Part shown: positions 1 through 6,162 of the stretch, one piece after another | Layout of the letters: each line of letters begins with the position of its first letter | Position numbering within the stretch: the first letter of the stretch is position 1 | Assembly (NCBI GenBank): GCA_023128635.1 | Contig: JAGMDP010000133.1 | Coordinates: forward strand, 1 to 7,504 | Length of the DNA stretch: 7,504 bases | Direction of reading: 5' to 3' | DNA from: Candidatus Heimdallarchaeota archaeon | Lineage (GTDB): Archaea; Asgardarchaeota; Heimdallarchaeia; JABLTI01 | Program-made: the position numbers and the translations under genes | Notes under the pieces: generated by a model | Database searches by the model: none | What the model was told of the DNA's origin: nothing | The model's input: the letters and a program-made list of their open reading frames with translations, nothing else

Positions 1-245
1 CTTTCTTCGTTAACTTGAACACTCTCACTTGAAGTACTTGTGTATGATGCTTACAGAAGAGCATATTGGCACTTTAATTGTGATGTTTATTTTACAATTG
101 AAATAAAATCTGATGAATTACAACAACAGGTCCAAGTGAAACATCATATAATGATTTTAATCCAATCAAATTGCTTTATGGTTTAATACCAATAGGATTT
201 CTTTCAATTGGTATTCCTATTTGGATTTTAAAGAAAAAAAGATAG
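1..245 (+). pseudogene. Decayed 3' end of a gene for a C-terminally membrane-anchored protein
   Basis: No single frame is open across this stretch, but pieces in two frames join sensibly. Frame 3 is open from base 3 to about 29. Frame 1 then reads VLVYDAYRRAYWHFNCD and on to about base 120. Frame 3 resumes with TTTGPSETSYNDFNP, a hydrophobic segment of about 18 residues (LLYGLIPIGFLSIGIPIWIL) and KKKR before a TAG at 243-245. A Thr/Ser/Pro-rich linker, one membrane helix and a basic tail is the usual C-terminus of archaeal secreted, membrane-anchored proteins. The two frame changes (near 10-32 and 114-128) cancel, as two single-base indels would. The last piece has no ATG or GTG start. I infer a pseudogene or local sequence errors; the protein family is not recognisable. 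The 5' part lies outside the window. Confidence 0.42.
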
Positions 246-246
246 A
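226..246 (-). terminator. T-rich end downstream of the tRNA-Trp gene
   Basis: Read on the minus strand, the sequence after the tRNA 3' end contains a run of seven T residues in a T-rich context, TCTATCTTTTTTTCTTT, about 22-40 nt beyond the CCA. Archaeal RNA polymerase terminates at such U-tracts without needing a hairpin. The same bases encode the KKKR tail of the decayed plus-strand gene, so the signal could be incidental. Confidence 0.45.
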
Positions 247-267
247 TTCTTCTTTAGAAAGAATTGA

Positions 268-411
268 TGGTGGAGTGGAGGAGATTTGAACTCCCGACCA
301 GCAAGTTTCTCTAAAGAGAGCACCGCTCCAAAATTACATCATTCCGAACGGTCAGTATTTTTGTTTACTTTTTCTGGAGCCTGCCGTGCTGCCTGGCTAC
401 ACTACCACTCC
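268..411 (-). tRNA. tRNA-Trp (anticodon CCA) with a 67-nt intron
   Basis: On the minus strand a full cloverleaf can be folded. The acceptor stem is GGAGTGG (411-405) with CCACTCC (278-272), discriminator A at 271 and an encoded CCA at 270-268. The D arm is GTGT/GCAC around AGCCAGGCA. The anticodon stem is GCAGG (384-380) with CTTGC (305-301), one G-U pair included. The anticodon loop is CTCCAG|A, giving CCA at 377-375. The variable loop is TGGTC, and the T arm is GGGAG-TTCAAAT-CTCCT. The loop is interrupted after G37 (base 374) and resumes at A38 (base 306), the canonical 37/38 site of archaeal introns. Anticodon CCA reads UGG, so it charges tryptophan. Pairing is good in every arm, so identity is secure; intron ends could shift by a base. 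Confidence 0.93.
307..373 (-). other. tRNA-Trp intron with box C/D-like motifs
   Basis: This 67-nt intron would be removed by the archaeal splicing endonuclease, which recognises a bulge-helix-bulge fold. The 3' side fits: GAG can pair with loop bases CTC (32-34), and AAA before CTTGC can form the 3-nt bulge cut as AA|A. The central helix is imperfect (C35 faces A), so it is a relaxed form. Inside the intron the order is CTGA, then CCG-TT-CGG, then AATGATG. This matches a box D', a short stem-loop and a box C' forming a kink-turn. It is followed by TTTTGGAGC, which can pair with bases 31-37 of the tRNA and two intron bases. Introns of tRNA-Trp in some euryarchaea act as guides for 2'-O-methylation of this tRNA. 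No clear terminal box D follows here, so guide function is inference. Confidence 0.6.
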
Positions 412-442
412 ATGGTTGTGCACTTTTTTCTGCTTGCTTGAC

Positions 443-458
443 CTATAAAACATTTTCG
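443..458 (-). promoter_or_regulatory. BRE/TATA promoter of tRNA-Trp
   Basis: On the minus strand the sequence reads CGAAAATG followed by TTTTATAG. The first is a purine-rich BRE-like element (452-458) and the second an archaeal TATA box (443-450). About 25 nt of spacing places the start site near 421, leaving roughly 10 nt of leader before the tRNA 5' end at 411. Confidence 0.6.
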
Positions 459-552
459 ATTTTAATGAGATTCTATTTTTTTTCTTTTAACTCGATAATT
501 AATCAAATGTTTATTAATTCGTTTCTCTCTTCAGAAATAGAGTGATAAAAAA

Positions 553-1476
553 ATGGATTCTGGCATCAGGAAAGTTAGATGGTATGAATGGTCAAAGTTT
601 AAGAAATCTATGATTCGAAACATGAGTCACGATCCTCAAATATCACAAACTAATTTATTCGTCAGGTTCTTGATGTTTATTTGGTTCAGAATTAAAGCTG
701 AGAATTATTTTTACATTAAGGATGACGAAATTGCTGGTATACTTTCCTTAAGTAAAAATCGTGGTGATCAATTATTTATTTACACCATTGCAGTTGAATC
801 TACTTTCAGAAAACAAGGTATTGGAAAAGCATTAATGACTTTCTCAGAATCAAGAGCTTCGGAATTGAACAAGAGCTTTCTAGCTTTAGTTGTTATGGCC
901 AATAATTCTTCAGCTATCTCACTTTATGAAAAGCTTGGTTATAGAAGAGTTGGTGAAGGAATCACTTATCTATCAATTATGGTTGATAAAATCCAATCCA
1001 GCGAAACAAACTCATTAGAGCTCAGAAAGCATAACTTCAATGATAGTAACTTAATGGTAATACTGAAACAATTTGTTCTAGGAGAGATTGAAGCTGTATC
1101 TGGTAAAGCTGGTTTAGAGTATTTTGAATGGATTAGTTATCCGGATTACTATGCTTCAATGAAAAAAATCATTCAAAAAGAAAGACAATTGATTTATTCA
1201 ATCTATAGTGATGAAATTTTAGTTGGTTTTCTTTTGCTAAGTGATAGAAAGCAACAAAGAACTGTAGCAGTTTCTTCCCATGTTGATACCTGGAATTTTG
1301 AATTCCTCAATAATCTCTCATCTTCACTAATGAGAATTCCCAGCTCATCTGGTGAAATCAATACATTAAGATTTAAATTATCAATTAATAAAGTTGAGAA
1401 AATGAATTTCTTGAATCAAACAGTTTTCGAAAGAGATTTTTCAAGAAATAAAATGTTGATGTTTAGAAAACTCTGA
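553..1476 (+). CDS. GNAT-family N-acetyltransferase with a divergent C-terminal half
   Basis: A 307-residue protein whose first half is a GNAT acetyltransferase. These enzymes move an acetyl group from acetyl-CoA to an amine; RimI-like members act on protein N-termini or ribosomal proteins. Motif A is at about 76-94 (IYTIAVESTFRKQGIGKAL) and carries the pyrophosphate-binding R-x-x-G-x-G as R86, G89 and G91. Motif B follows at 111-134, with ANNSSAISLYEKLGYRR typical of the RimI type. Residues 155-307 have an alternating strand/helix pattern resembling a second GNAT fold, but the CoA-binding motif is missing, so that half may bind substrate or be structural. No Shine-Dalgarno sequence precedes the ATG; an AT-rich TATA-like stretch lies at 509-518, so the leader is probably short. 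The gene converges on the hydrolase gene. Substrate is unknown. Confidence 0.85.
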   Translation: MDSGIRKVRWYEWSKFKKSMIRNMSHDPQISQTNLFVRFLMFIWFRIKAENYFYIKDDEIAGILSLSKNRGDQLFIYTIAVESTFRKQGIGKALMTFSESRASELNKSFLALVVMANNSSAISLYEKLGYRRVGEGITYLSIMVDKIQSSETNSLELRKHNFNDSNLMVILKQFVLGEIEAVSGKAGLEYFEWISYPDYYASMKKIIQKERQLIYSIYSDEILVGFLLLSDRKQQRTVAVSSHVDTWNFEFLNNLSSSLMRIPSSSGEINTLRFKLSINKVEKMNFLNQTVFERDFSRNKMLMFRKL

Positions 1477-1478
1477 AA

Positions 1479-1510
1479 CTCTTCTTTGTTTTCTTCCCAT
1501 CATTTCTTTT
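1479..1510 (+). terminator. T-rich end after the GNAT gene
   Basis: Directly after the TGA the plus strand is pyrimidine-rich with several T runs (CTTTGTTTTCTTCCC, CATTTCTTTT). This is the kind of sequence at which archaeal polymerase stops. It sits in the 38-base gap between convergent genes and coincides with one copy of a direct repeat, so its T-richness may partly reflect that origin. Confidence 0.4.
1483..1506. repeat. 24-nt direct repeat, copy 1 (intergenic)
   Basis: This stretch matches 2544-2567 at 23 of 24 bases in the same orientation. The second copy lies in the 3' end of the DinB-like gene, where the minus strand encodes KWWEENKE. Here the minus strand in the matching frame reads K-stop-WEENKEEF, so it looks like a non-coding relic of that C-terminus. 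The hydrolase gene lies between the copies. Confidence 0.7.
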
Positions 1511-1514
1511 GAGT

Positions 1515-2456
1515 TTATTTGAGAGTGAGAACTCTTTTTGAGTTTTCAGTTATTACTTTGTCGATTAATTCTTGATCTATTCCTTCCTTTACACAATACG
1601 GAACGAATTTGTCAAAGAATGTTGCATATGGGCGAATATTTTGAATTTCATTTTCTTCTTTGTTCTCTTTTATCTTAAAGGAACCTGAGTCTTGACCAAA
1701 TAGTAATTTGCTAATTATATTCTCATCACTCATTTTCTTTATTGCTGGAGGATATTTTTTGTAAGATTTCGCACCTGCTATCCCATCAAATTCTATCCAC
1801 ATTCCTTCCTTTGCGACTTCATATATTAACGGAAAATCCATCCTTACATCTGCATGAACCCAGATAAAATTATCAAATGGTAATTTCTCTTCCCTTAAAA
1901 TATCAAAAGTACGTCTAACACTAGGTTTACTCCAAACATGGCATTGAATTCGAAAACCTGTATCCAAACTTGTTTTTATAGCCGCCCGAAGCAGTTTCTC
2001 TTGTAATGGAAATACTTCTCCTTCATCCCCAAGTGCCATTTTAATAAAACCTGGTTTTATTCCTGTCTCATCTATTCCTTCTTCAAATTCCTTTATCCAT
2101 ACTGAAGCAATCTCATCAACTGATTTTTCCTTAATATCTTTTGGAACAGTTTTTCCTTTAACATTAGAACCATCCCAAGCACCAGTACATGTGATTATAT
2201 TCAATCCGGATTTTTCTGCACACTCTTTTAAAACTTCTAAATCACGACCAAGTCCATTAGGAGTAGCTTCAACAATAGTTGAACAACCCTTGTTCTTCAC
2301 ATCAATCAAATATGGTAAAACACAATCAACAACTTCATCAGTTGTATAAGTTTTCTTAACCATGTTTATACCATCTAGATCCACTAAAATATGCTCATGC
2401 ATGAGTGTTACGCCTAAATCATCCTCAGAAATAGGACCTAAAACAGTATTAATCAT
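1515..2456 (-). CDS. Phosphotriesterase-family metal-dependent hydrolase
   Basis: A 313-residue cytosolic protein of the amidohydrolase superfamily, phosphotriesterase (PTE) branch. It is full length for this family. All binuclear-metal ligands can be placed: HEH at 20-22 (H20, H22) near the N-terminus, the lysine that is usually carboxylated in GFIKMA (K139), H173 in QCHV, H201 in WVHAD, and the catalytic aspartate D256 in FGQDSG. The opening LGPIS..LGVTLMHEH and the closing ENSKRVL are also family-typical. PTE relatives include lactonases and phosphotriesterases, and sequence alone does not fix the substrate. The ATG has a purine-rich GAGGG 11 nt upstream, rather far, and a TATA-like element near 2501-2509. 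The upstream DinB-like gene ends 74 bases away on the same strand. Direct repeats flank this gene. Confidence 0.9.
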   Translation of the reverse strand: MINTVLGPISEDDLGVTLMHEHILVDLDGINMVKKTYTTDEVVDCVLPYLIDVKNKGCSTIVEATPNGLGRDLEVLKECAEKSGLNIITCTGAWDGSNVKGKTVPKDIKEKSVDEIASVWIKEFEEGIDETGIKPGFIKMALGDEGEVFPLQEKLLRAAIKTSLDTGFRIQCHVWSKPSVRRTFDILREEKLPFDNFIWVHADVRMDFPLIYEVAKEGMWIEFDGIAGAKSYKKYPPAIKKMSDENIISKLLFGQDSGSFKIKENKEENEIQNIRPYATFFDKFVPYCVKEGIDQELIDKVITENSKRVLTLK

Positions 2457-2500
2457 ACCAGTCAGTTCCCTCTAAATGTCTAATTTAACATTCGTGAAGA

Positions 2501-2509
2501 ATATAAAAA
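2501..2509 (-). promoter_or_regulatory. TATA-like element of the hydrolase gene
   Basis: On the minus strand TTTTTATAT lies in the 74-base gap between the DinB-like gene and the hydrolase. The expected start site, near 2478-2480, gives a leader of about 22 nt that would include the GAGGG at 2468-2472. It suggests the hydrolase can be transcribed independently. Confidence 0.4.
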
Positions 2510-2530
2510 CTATTCAGACTACTCTTGAAT

Positions 2531-3136
2531 TCAAGAAAACTTCTCTTTGTTTTCTTCCCACCATTTCATCCATTGATCTATTCTTTTTTCGCGATTTTCT
2601 TTTGTCATACCAGCAACGAATCCAAATCCGGGATTTCCAAGAGCTCTACGTAAGAGTACTATTTGACCCATATGTCCCATGAAGTGTAGTGATACTCTTT
2701 GAATTGCTTGCATAAGTGATTCCTTTGATTTTTTCCCAGCATCAGCTTCTGGTACTTGTCTAAATTTCTCTTCCGGCAATTTGTTTAGATAGTCAAATGC
2801 ATCTTTGCGAATTTCAAGATAGCTTTCAATTAATTCCTTGAAAGATGTTGGTAATCCCTCTTCTATTTCTTCTTTTGAAACTCCAAACGAATAACATGCG
2901 CCTTCTTTTTCTGAGAGTTTTCGATATCCTTGACATAATTCTCCACAAATGAAATCCATATGCGAAGCACAATGGCCAAAAATCCAACCAATAGGATTTA
3001 CATCATCTTTTATTTGTTTCAGTACTTGCTCATTCTCTAAATTTATTGTAGAGAGTAATAAATTGCAATCTGCTATCTCGAGTAATGTTATCGATAATTC
3101 CTTAATATTTCGTTTATCATTTATTGTATCTGTCAT
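2531..3136 (-). CDS. DinB-like putative metalloenzyme (DinB_2 type)
   Basis: A helical protein of about 201 residues resembling the DinB/YfiT superfamily, which are four-helix bundles binding one divalent metal through three histidines. Some members are thiol-dependent transferases; many are uncharacterised. Counting from a GTG at 3145, the likely ligands are H58 in GHCASH and H154 and H158 in HFMGHMGQI; the second motif is the family's characteristic HxxxHxGQ. H62 could also contribute. The C-terminus is rich in Trp and charge (QWMKWWEENKEKF). I prefer the ATG at 3136 over the GTG nine bases upstream. A TATA-like ATAGATAAAT at 3161-3170 puts the start site near 3140, giving an almost leaderless message, and neither start has a Shine-Dalgarno sequence. 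It lies upstream of the hydrolase on the same strand; partial co-transcription is plausible. The substrate is unknown. Confidence 0.8.
   Translation of the reverse strand: MTDTINDKRNIKELSITLLEIADCNLLLSTINLENEQVLKQIKDDVNPIGWIFGHCASHMDFICGELCQGYRKLSEKEGACYSFGVSKEEIEEGLPTSFKELIESYLEIRKDAFDYLNKLPEEKFRQVPEADAGKKSKESLMQAIQRVSLHFMGHMGQIVLLRRALGNPGFGFVAGMTKENREKRIDQWMKWWEENKEKFS
2544..2567. repeat. 24-nt direct repeat, copy 2 (inside the DinB-like gene)
   Basis: This is the coding copy of the repeat seen at 1483-1506, with one mismatch. On the minus strand it encodes the end of the DinB-like protein. The two copies are 1,061 bases apart and enclose the complete hydrolase gene plus its promoter gap. 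Confidence 0.7.
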
Positions 3137-3160
3137 TTTAACCACACAAAATAATTTCCA

Positions 3161-3170
3161 ATTTATCTAT
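3161..3170 (-). promoter_or_regulatory. TATA-like element of the DinB-like gene
   Basis: The minus strand reads ATAGATAAAT about 25 nt upstream of the ATG at 3136, in the 181-base divergent gap shared with the GH57 gene. The spacing suggests a leaderless or nearly leaderless transcript. It is an AT-rich match in an AT-rich gap, so the support is modest. Confidence 0.3.
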
Positions 3171-3302
3171 GTTAATTTTGTTAGCATTCAATTAGAAACT
3201 TGTGGTTTACTTTTTGATTATTGAATTGAAAGGAAAATGTTCTTAACTCATTAATTGTAAATTGATGATACATAGTATGTTAAATGGCAGTATTAGTTAT
3301 AC

Positions 3303-3309
3303 AGGAGAT
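3303..3309 (+). promoter_or_regulatory. Shine-Dalgarno site that fixes the TTG start of the GH57 gene
   Basis: AGGAGAT lies 8 nt before the TTG at 3318. It complements the 3' end of archaeal 16S rRNA (consensus AGGAGGTGATC). No ATG or GTG in the correct frame lies nearby, and the TTG is 8 codons before the HGHQP motif, where GH57 proteins usually begin. Confidence 0.7.
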
Positions 3310-3317
3310 TTCAAGTT

Positions 3318-4487
3318 TTGACTGATTGTGTTTTATTTCTTCATGGCCATCAACCCTATTATAACGAAGAATTTATTGTAAAGGAGATTACTTGGCAAAG
3401 TTATGGTCCTATGTTTAAAATGCTTTCAGATCTAAGTAAGAATCACCAGTTTTCTATTAATCTCTCTTTAACTGGTAGTGTAATTCAATGGTTTGAGCGT
3501 ACCCATAACGATTTCTTGATTTCAACTTTAGGTGAGTTAATTGATCAAGGGGTTGTTGAAGTCTTATTGTCTCCCTTTTATCATGCTCCCTTCGTTTTCA
3601 CTGATGATGGATTTATCAAAGAGCAATTTTATCACCATCGAAAAATGGTGAAAGAAATGTTTGGAAAAGAAATGAGAGGTTTATTCCCGCCGGAACTAGT
3701 TTTTTCAACTCACAAGAACCATCTCCTCCAAGAGCTAGACATCGATTATTCCATCATTGAAGGTATGTATGGAGCTTTCTATACTGATGATGTGGAAGGT
3801 ATTTGGAAACTGGAAACAGAAAAAGATATCTTCATTATACCTAGAAATCGAGCACTTAGTTGGCATTTCTCAGACAATGCCTTTCCAAATGGGCAGTGGA
3901 TGCTCGAGACAATTAATAAGAAAAATGGTCCTGTAGCTATTGGTTGTGACCTTGAGTGTTTTGGTCATCATAGAGGAAAAGATTCCTTCAGATTTCTTGA
4001 TTACTTTCTAACTAATGCTGAGAAAGCGAATGTTCATTTATCTCGAGCAGAAGAGGTTGTAAAACGAAATAAGAAGAATGCTCAATTGTATCAAGCCGAA
4101 GAAGTTACAACCTGGGCTAGAAGTATAAACGTATTTTTCCCTCATTCCAAGATAATTGAAATGTGGTTTGCGAGAAACGATGCTGTTTCAACGTATCATC
4201 GTATTGAATATCTTTACTTTAAACTTGAAAGTATGTTGCAGAAACGTGTTGCTTCAGATGGTGATAAGAAACTAAAGAAACTCTTGGAGCAAGTAATAGA
4301 TATTAAAATAAAAAAACTTGATGATATTCGTTGGGGAATTTATCGCGAATTAACAGATGCTGCTCTTTACCATGAAGATTTCTCCAATGAAAATACCTAT
4401 CGAGCAATGATGGATCGTTGTGGTTGGGTAAAAGGTCGTTTGTGGAAAGTTGAAGAGAAATTGACTGAGATTATGAATAAACTCTAA
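3318..4487 (+). CDS. Glycoside hydrolase family 57 protein (alpha-glucan acting)
   Basis: A 389-residue protein with the conserved regions of GH57, a retaining family of alpha-amylases, 4-alpha-glucanotransferases, branching enzymes and related enzymes. Region 1 is HGHQP (9-13), right after the first strand. Region 2 is probably LLSPFYHAP (83-91). Region 3 is GLFPPELVFS (121-130), with E126 as the likely nucleophile. Region 4 is IGCDLECFGHH (208-218), matching D-x-E-x-FG with D211 as the likely acid/base. The C-terminal part (about 290-389) is helical, as usual. There is no signal peptide, so it should act on intracellular alpha-glucan or maltodextrin. At 389 residues it is short for GH57 enzymes with extra domains, and closer to compact alpha-amylase-like members. 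The start is TTG with a good Shine-Dalgarno sequence. No other glycogen gene is next to it, so the specific reaction is undetermined. Confidence 0.88.
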   Translation: MTDCVLFLHGHQPYYNEEFIVKEITWQSYGPMFKMLSDLSKNHQFSINLSLTGSVIQWFERTHNDFLISTLGELIDQGVVEVLLSPFYHAPFVFTDDGFIKEQFYHHRKMVKEMFGKEMRGLFPPELVFSTHKNHLLQELDIDYSIIEGMYGAFYTDDVEGIWKLETEKDIFIIPRNRALSWHFSDNAFPNGQWMLETINKKNGPVAIGCDLECFGHHRGKDSFRFLDYFLTNAEKANVHLSRAEEVVKRNKKNAQLYQAEEVTTWARSINVFFPHSKIIEMWFARNDAVSTYHRIEYLYFKLESMLQKRVASDGDKKLKKLLEQVIDIKIKKLDDIRWGIYRELTDAALYHEDFSNENTYRAMMDRCGWVKGRLWKVEEKLTEIMNKL

Positions 4488-4492
4488 ATTTC

Positions 4493-4518
4493 ATTCTTTG
4501 ATTTTGTTTTATTATTTC
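4493..4518 (+). terminator. T-rich end after the GH57 gene
   Basis: The 34-base gap between the convergent GH57 and radical SAM genes is T-rich on the plus strand (TTTGATTTTGTTTTATTATTT). This fits an archaeal U-tract terminator for the GH57 transcript. No hairpin is visible, and the minus strand there is A-rich, so it would not serve the radical SAM gene. Confidence 0.45.
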
Positions 4519-4521
4519 TTA

Positions 4522-5238
4522 CTAATCAAGATGTAAATCTACGGGGAATGGTAAATCCTTCATTGATTCCCTAATAAACGAAGCAAATTCTTCAGTCAAT
4601 TCTTGTCCTTTATGTTTCTTACTAATTACTGTATAGCTATTAGGTTGTATTTCTTTCAGAAAATCAATTAATCCTTGAACATTCCTTTTAGTATCATTCA
4701 GATCTCTGACAAATTTAGTATCAAACATTAGGTTTCCTTTGAAATGTTTGCTGAATTCCTTTAGACCATTCAAAGTGTCTTGTAATCGAACATCTTCAAG
4801 TGGTCTGCATATCTTCTTGAATTCCTTATTATAGACACTATTCAAATTACACCCTAGAATTGTACATTTAGCAAATTCATTTTGAACATCTTTTCGATTC
4901 AGTAAAGAACCATTTGTATAGGCAATAATACCTATGCTTGGAAACTTCTCTCTGATTTTATCTGCTAATTCACCGAACCCACTATAAAGAGCAGGTTCGC
5001 CGCTTCCAGTAAGTAAAATGTATTCTACTATACCATTGTTTTCAATATACTTGTTTATTTCAGAAAAAACATCCTCAATTGGATAGAACTCAGATCGTTC
5101 CATAGTCCATTTTGTTGTTCTTCCAACGCCACAATAAATGCAATCGTGGTTACAAGTTTTTTTAGGACTAAAATCTACTGGTAAAACATTCTGACATCCT
5201 AGAGCATTCGTTATTTCTTTTAGGAACTTATATTCCAT
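4522..5238 (-). CDS. Radical SAM protein, COG0731 / TYW1-like group
   Basis: A 238-residue radical SAM enzyme. The CxxxCxxC motif that holds the [4Fe-4S] cluster is CNHDCIYC (C29, C33, C36), preceded by VDFSPKKT, as in COG0731 proteins. LTGSGEPAL (76-84) is the GGE-like SAM-binding motif, and AYTNGSLL is a further match to this group. Enzymes of this type cleave S-adenosylmethionine to a 5'-deoxyadenosyl radical. COG0731 includes relatives of TYW1, which makes the tricyclic base of wyosine in tRNA-Phe. This protein is shorter than TYW1 and the overall match is to the short unassigned branch, so wyosine synthesis is not implied. It is the second gene of an operon, 12 bases after the nitroreductase. 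AGAGGTG at 5244-5250, 5 nt before the ATG, is a strong Shine-Dalgarno site and confirms the start. Confidence 0.88.
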   Translation of the reverse strand: MEYKFLKEITNALGCQNVLPVDFSPKKTCNHDCIYCGVGRTTKWTMERSEFYPIEDVFSEINKYIENNGIVEYILLTGSGEPALYSGFGELADKIREKFPSIGIIAYTNGSLLNRKDVQNEFAKCTILGCNLNSVYNKEFKKICRPLEDVRLQDTLNGLKEFSKHFKGNLMFDTKFVRDLNDTKRNVQGLIDFLKEIQPNSYTVISKKHKGQELTEEFASFIRESMKDLPFPVDLHLD

Positions 5239-5243
5239 TTGTG

Positions 5244-5250
5244 CACCTCT
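5244..5250 (-). promoter_or_regulatory. Strong Shine-Dalgarno site of the radical SAM gene
   Basis: AGAGGTG sits in the 12-base gap between the two genes, 5 nt before the ATG. The first gene of this operon has no such site and appears leaderless. That is the pattern known in several archaea: leaderless first genes, with Shine-Dalgarno sites on internal genes. Confidence 0.75.
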
Positions 5251-6009
5251 TTATTTATCTACTAGAAATTTAGCTTTCTTCAAGATGTCATATAGTTCGT
5301 TGATTTTCTCTTCAGGAAACGGACGACTTCTTACTTTAAAGAACCAATCTAAATAACGCTCAAAACCCATTTCCGCTAAGCTCTCAGTAGGAATTCCCAA
5401 TTTAAGATCTTGATCATCATAGTCCTTCACAAGCTGATCTAGCTCCTTAGAAGTAAGTCTCTGGTATTTGTTATTATGAACAAGACCAGGGCCTGAAAGC
5501 CGACCCATTTTCCATTTGGGTTCTTCTTCGGGATATCCTAAACCTAAAGCAATTAGTGGGAAACAATACTGTTCAGGCAAATCGAAATGCTTGTAAACAT
5601 CTTCCATTTTTGCTCTATGAACACTATTTGTGAAAATAGAATCAATACCAAGTGATTTAGCTGCGATTGTAGCAGTTTGCGCTGCAAGAATGGCGTCTAT
5701 AGAACCTGTGATAAATAATCGAATATCTTTTGGGTCATAATCATAACCCATGTGTTTTGCAGTGTCTAATAATCGATTAAAATCTAAACAAAAAACAAGT
5801 CCTTTATTACCTCCATAAAATAACTGCTCAAGTGTTTCTTTCTCATCAACAACTATTATTGAATAATTCTGTCTGCGAGAAGAATTTGCAGCTCGAACAG
5901 AACTTTTTATGATCGTCTCTAAATCCTTTTTCGCGATCTCCTTATCTGAGAATTTCCGAATGGTTCTCAAATTCTGAATTACTTTTATTGTTTCGTTCAC
6001 TTTTTTCAT
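5251..6009 (-). CDS. Nitroreductase-family FMN oxidoreductase, NfsA-like
   Basis: A 252-residue protein of the nitroreductase family: FMN-dependent, usually homodimeric enzymes that use NAD(P)H to reduce nitro groups, quinones or flavins. The N-terminal RTIRKFSDKEI (15-25) and the AANSSRRQNYSIIVV segment (40-54) form the FMN phosphate and ring contacts. IALGLGYPEEEP (153-164) is the conserved strand and turn near the end of the core. After it, RLSGPGLVHNNKYQ and a helical tail of about 70 residues match the C-terminal extension of the NfsA/Frp branch. The length is also typical of that branch. It is the first gene of an operon with the radical SAM gene, which suggests a shared redox pathway, though the substrate cannot be read from sequence. 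No Shine-Dalgarno sequence is present; a TATA element centred near 6030 implies a leaderless start. Confidence 0.87.
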   Translation of the reverse strand: MKKVNETIKVIQNLRTIRKFSDKEIAKKDLETIIKSSVRAANSSRRQNYSIIVVDEKETLEQLFYGGNKGLVFCLDFNRLLDTAKHMGYDYDPKDIRLFITGSIDAILAAQTATIAAKSLGIDSIFTNSVHRAKMEDVYKHFDLPEQYCFPLIALGLGYPEEEPKWKMGRLSGPGLVHNNKYQRLTSKELDQLVKDYDDQDLKLGIPTESLAEMGFERYLDWFFKVRSRPFPEEKINELYDILKKAKFLVDK

Positions 6010-6023
6010 CTCAATTAAATAAA

Positions 6024-6034
6024 CACAATATAGT
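6024..6034 (-). promoter_or_regulatory. TATA box of the nitroreductase-radical SAM operon
   Basis: On the minus strand AACTATATTGT, preceded by the A-rich CTTCA, lies about 20-25 nt upstream of the ATG at 6009. A normal TATA-to-start distance puts the first transcribed base at or within a few bases of the ATG, so the mRNA is probably leaderless. Confidence 0.5.
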
Positions 6035-6119
6035 TTGAAGTTAAATCTTTAACCAAGATTTTTCTATTTTTTTTTCAAAGAAAAATCACTAATAACTGTT
6101 ATTATTTTCTCCTTTAAAC

Positions 6120-6127
6120 TTTATAAA
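6120..6127 (+). promoter_or_regulatory. TATA box upstream of the small reading frames
   Basis: TTTATAAA is a clear TATA box, symmetrical, so it could work on either strand. On the plus strand it predicts a start near 6148, about 15 nt before the ATG at 6163. A second TATA-like TTTTATAG at 6174-6181 predicts a start near 6203 and would give the 83-residue gene a leader of about 55 nt. Confidence 0.4.
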
Positions 6128-6162
6128 GCATTACATTATTTTCAGAATTATTTCTCAAACCT

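Noticed and set aside
2523..2536. Perfect 14-nt palindrome TCTTGAATTCAAGA across the DinB-like stop codon
   Set aside because: A palindrome of this length is expected about once by chance in an AT-rich window of this size, and its position over a stop codon suggests no obvious role.
2476..2682. Open frame of 68 codons on the plus strand
   Set aside because: It lies mostly opposite the DinB-like gene, which has conserved metal-binding motifs; the plus-strand peptide has no recognisable pattern and no ribosome site.
2949..3224. Open frame of 91 codons on the plus strand
   Set aside because: It is antisense to the N-terminal half of the DinB-like gene and runs into the divergent promoter gap; its composition is that of a shadow frame.
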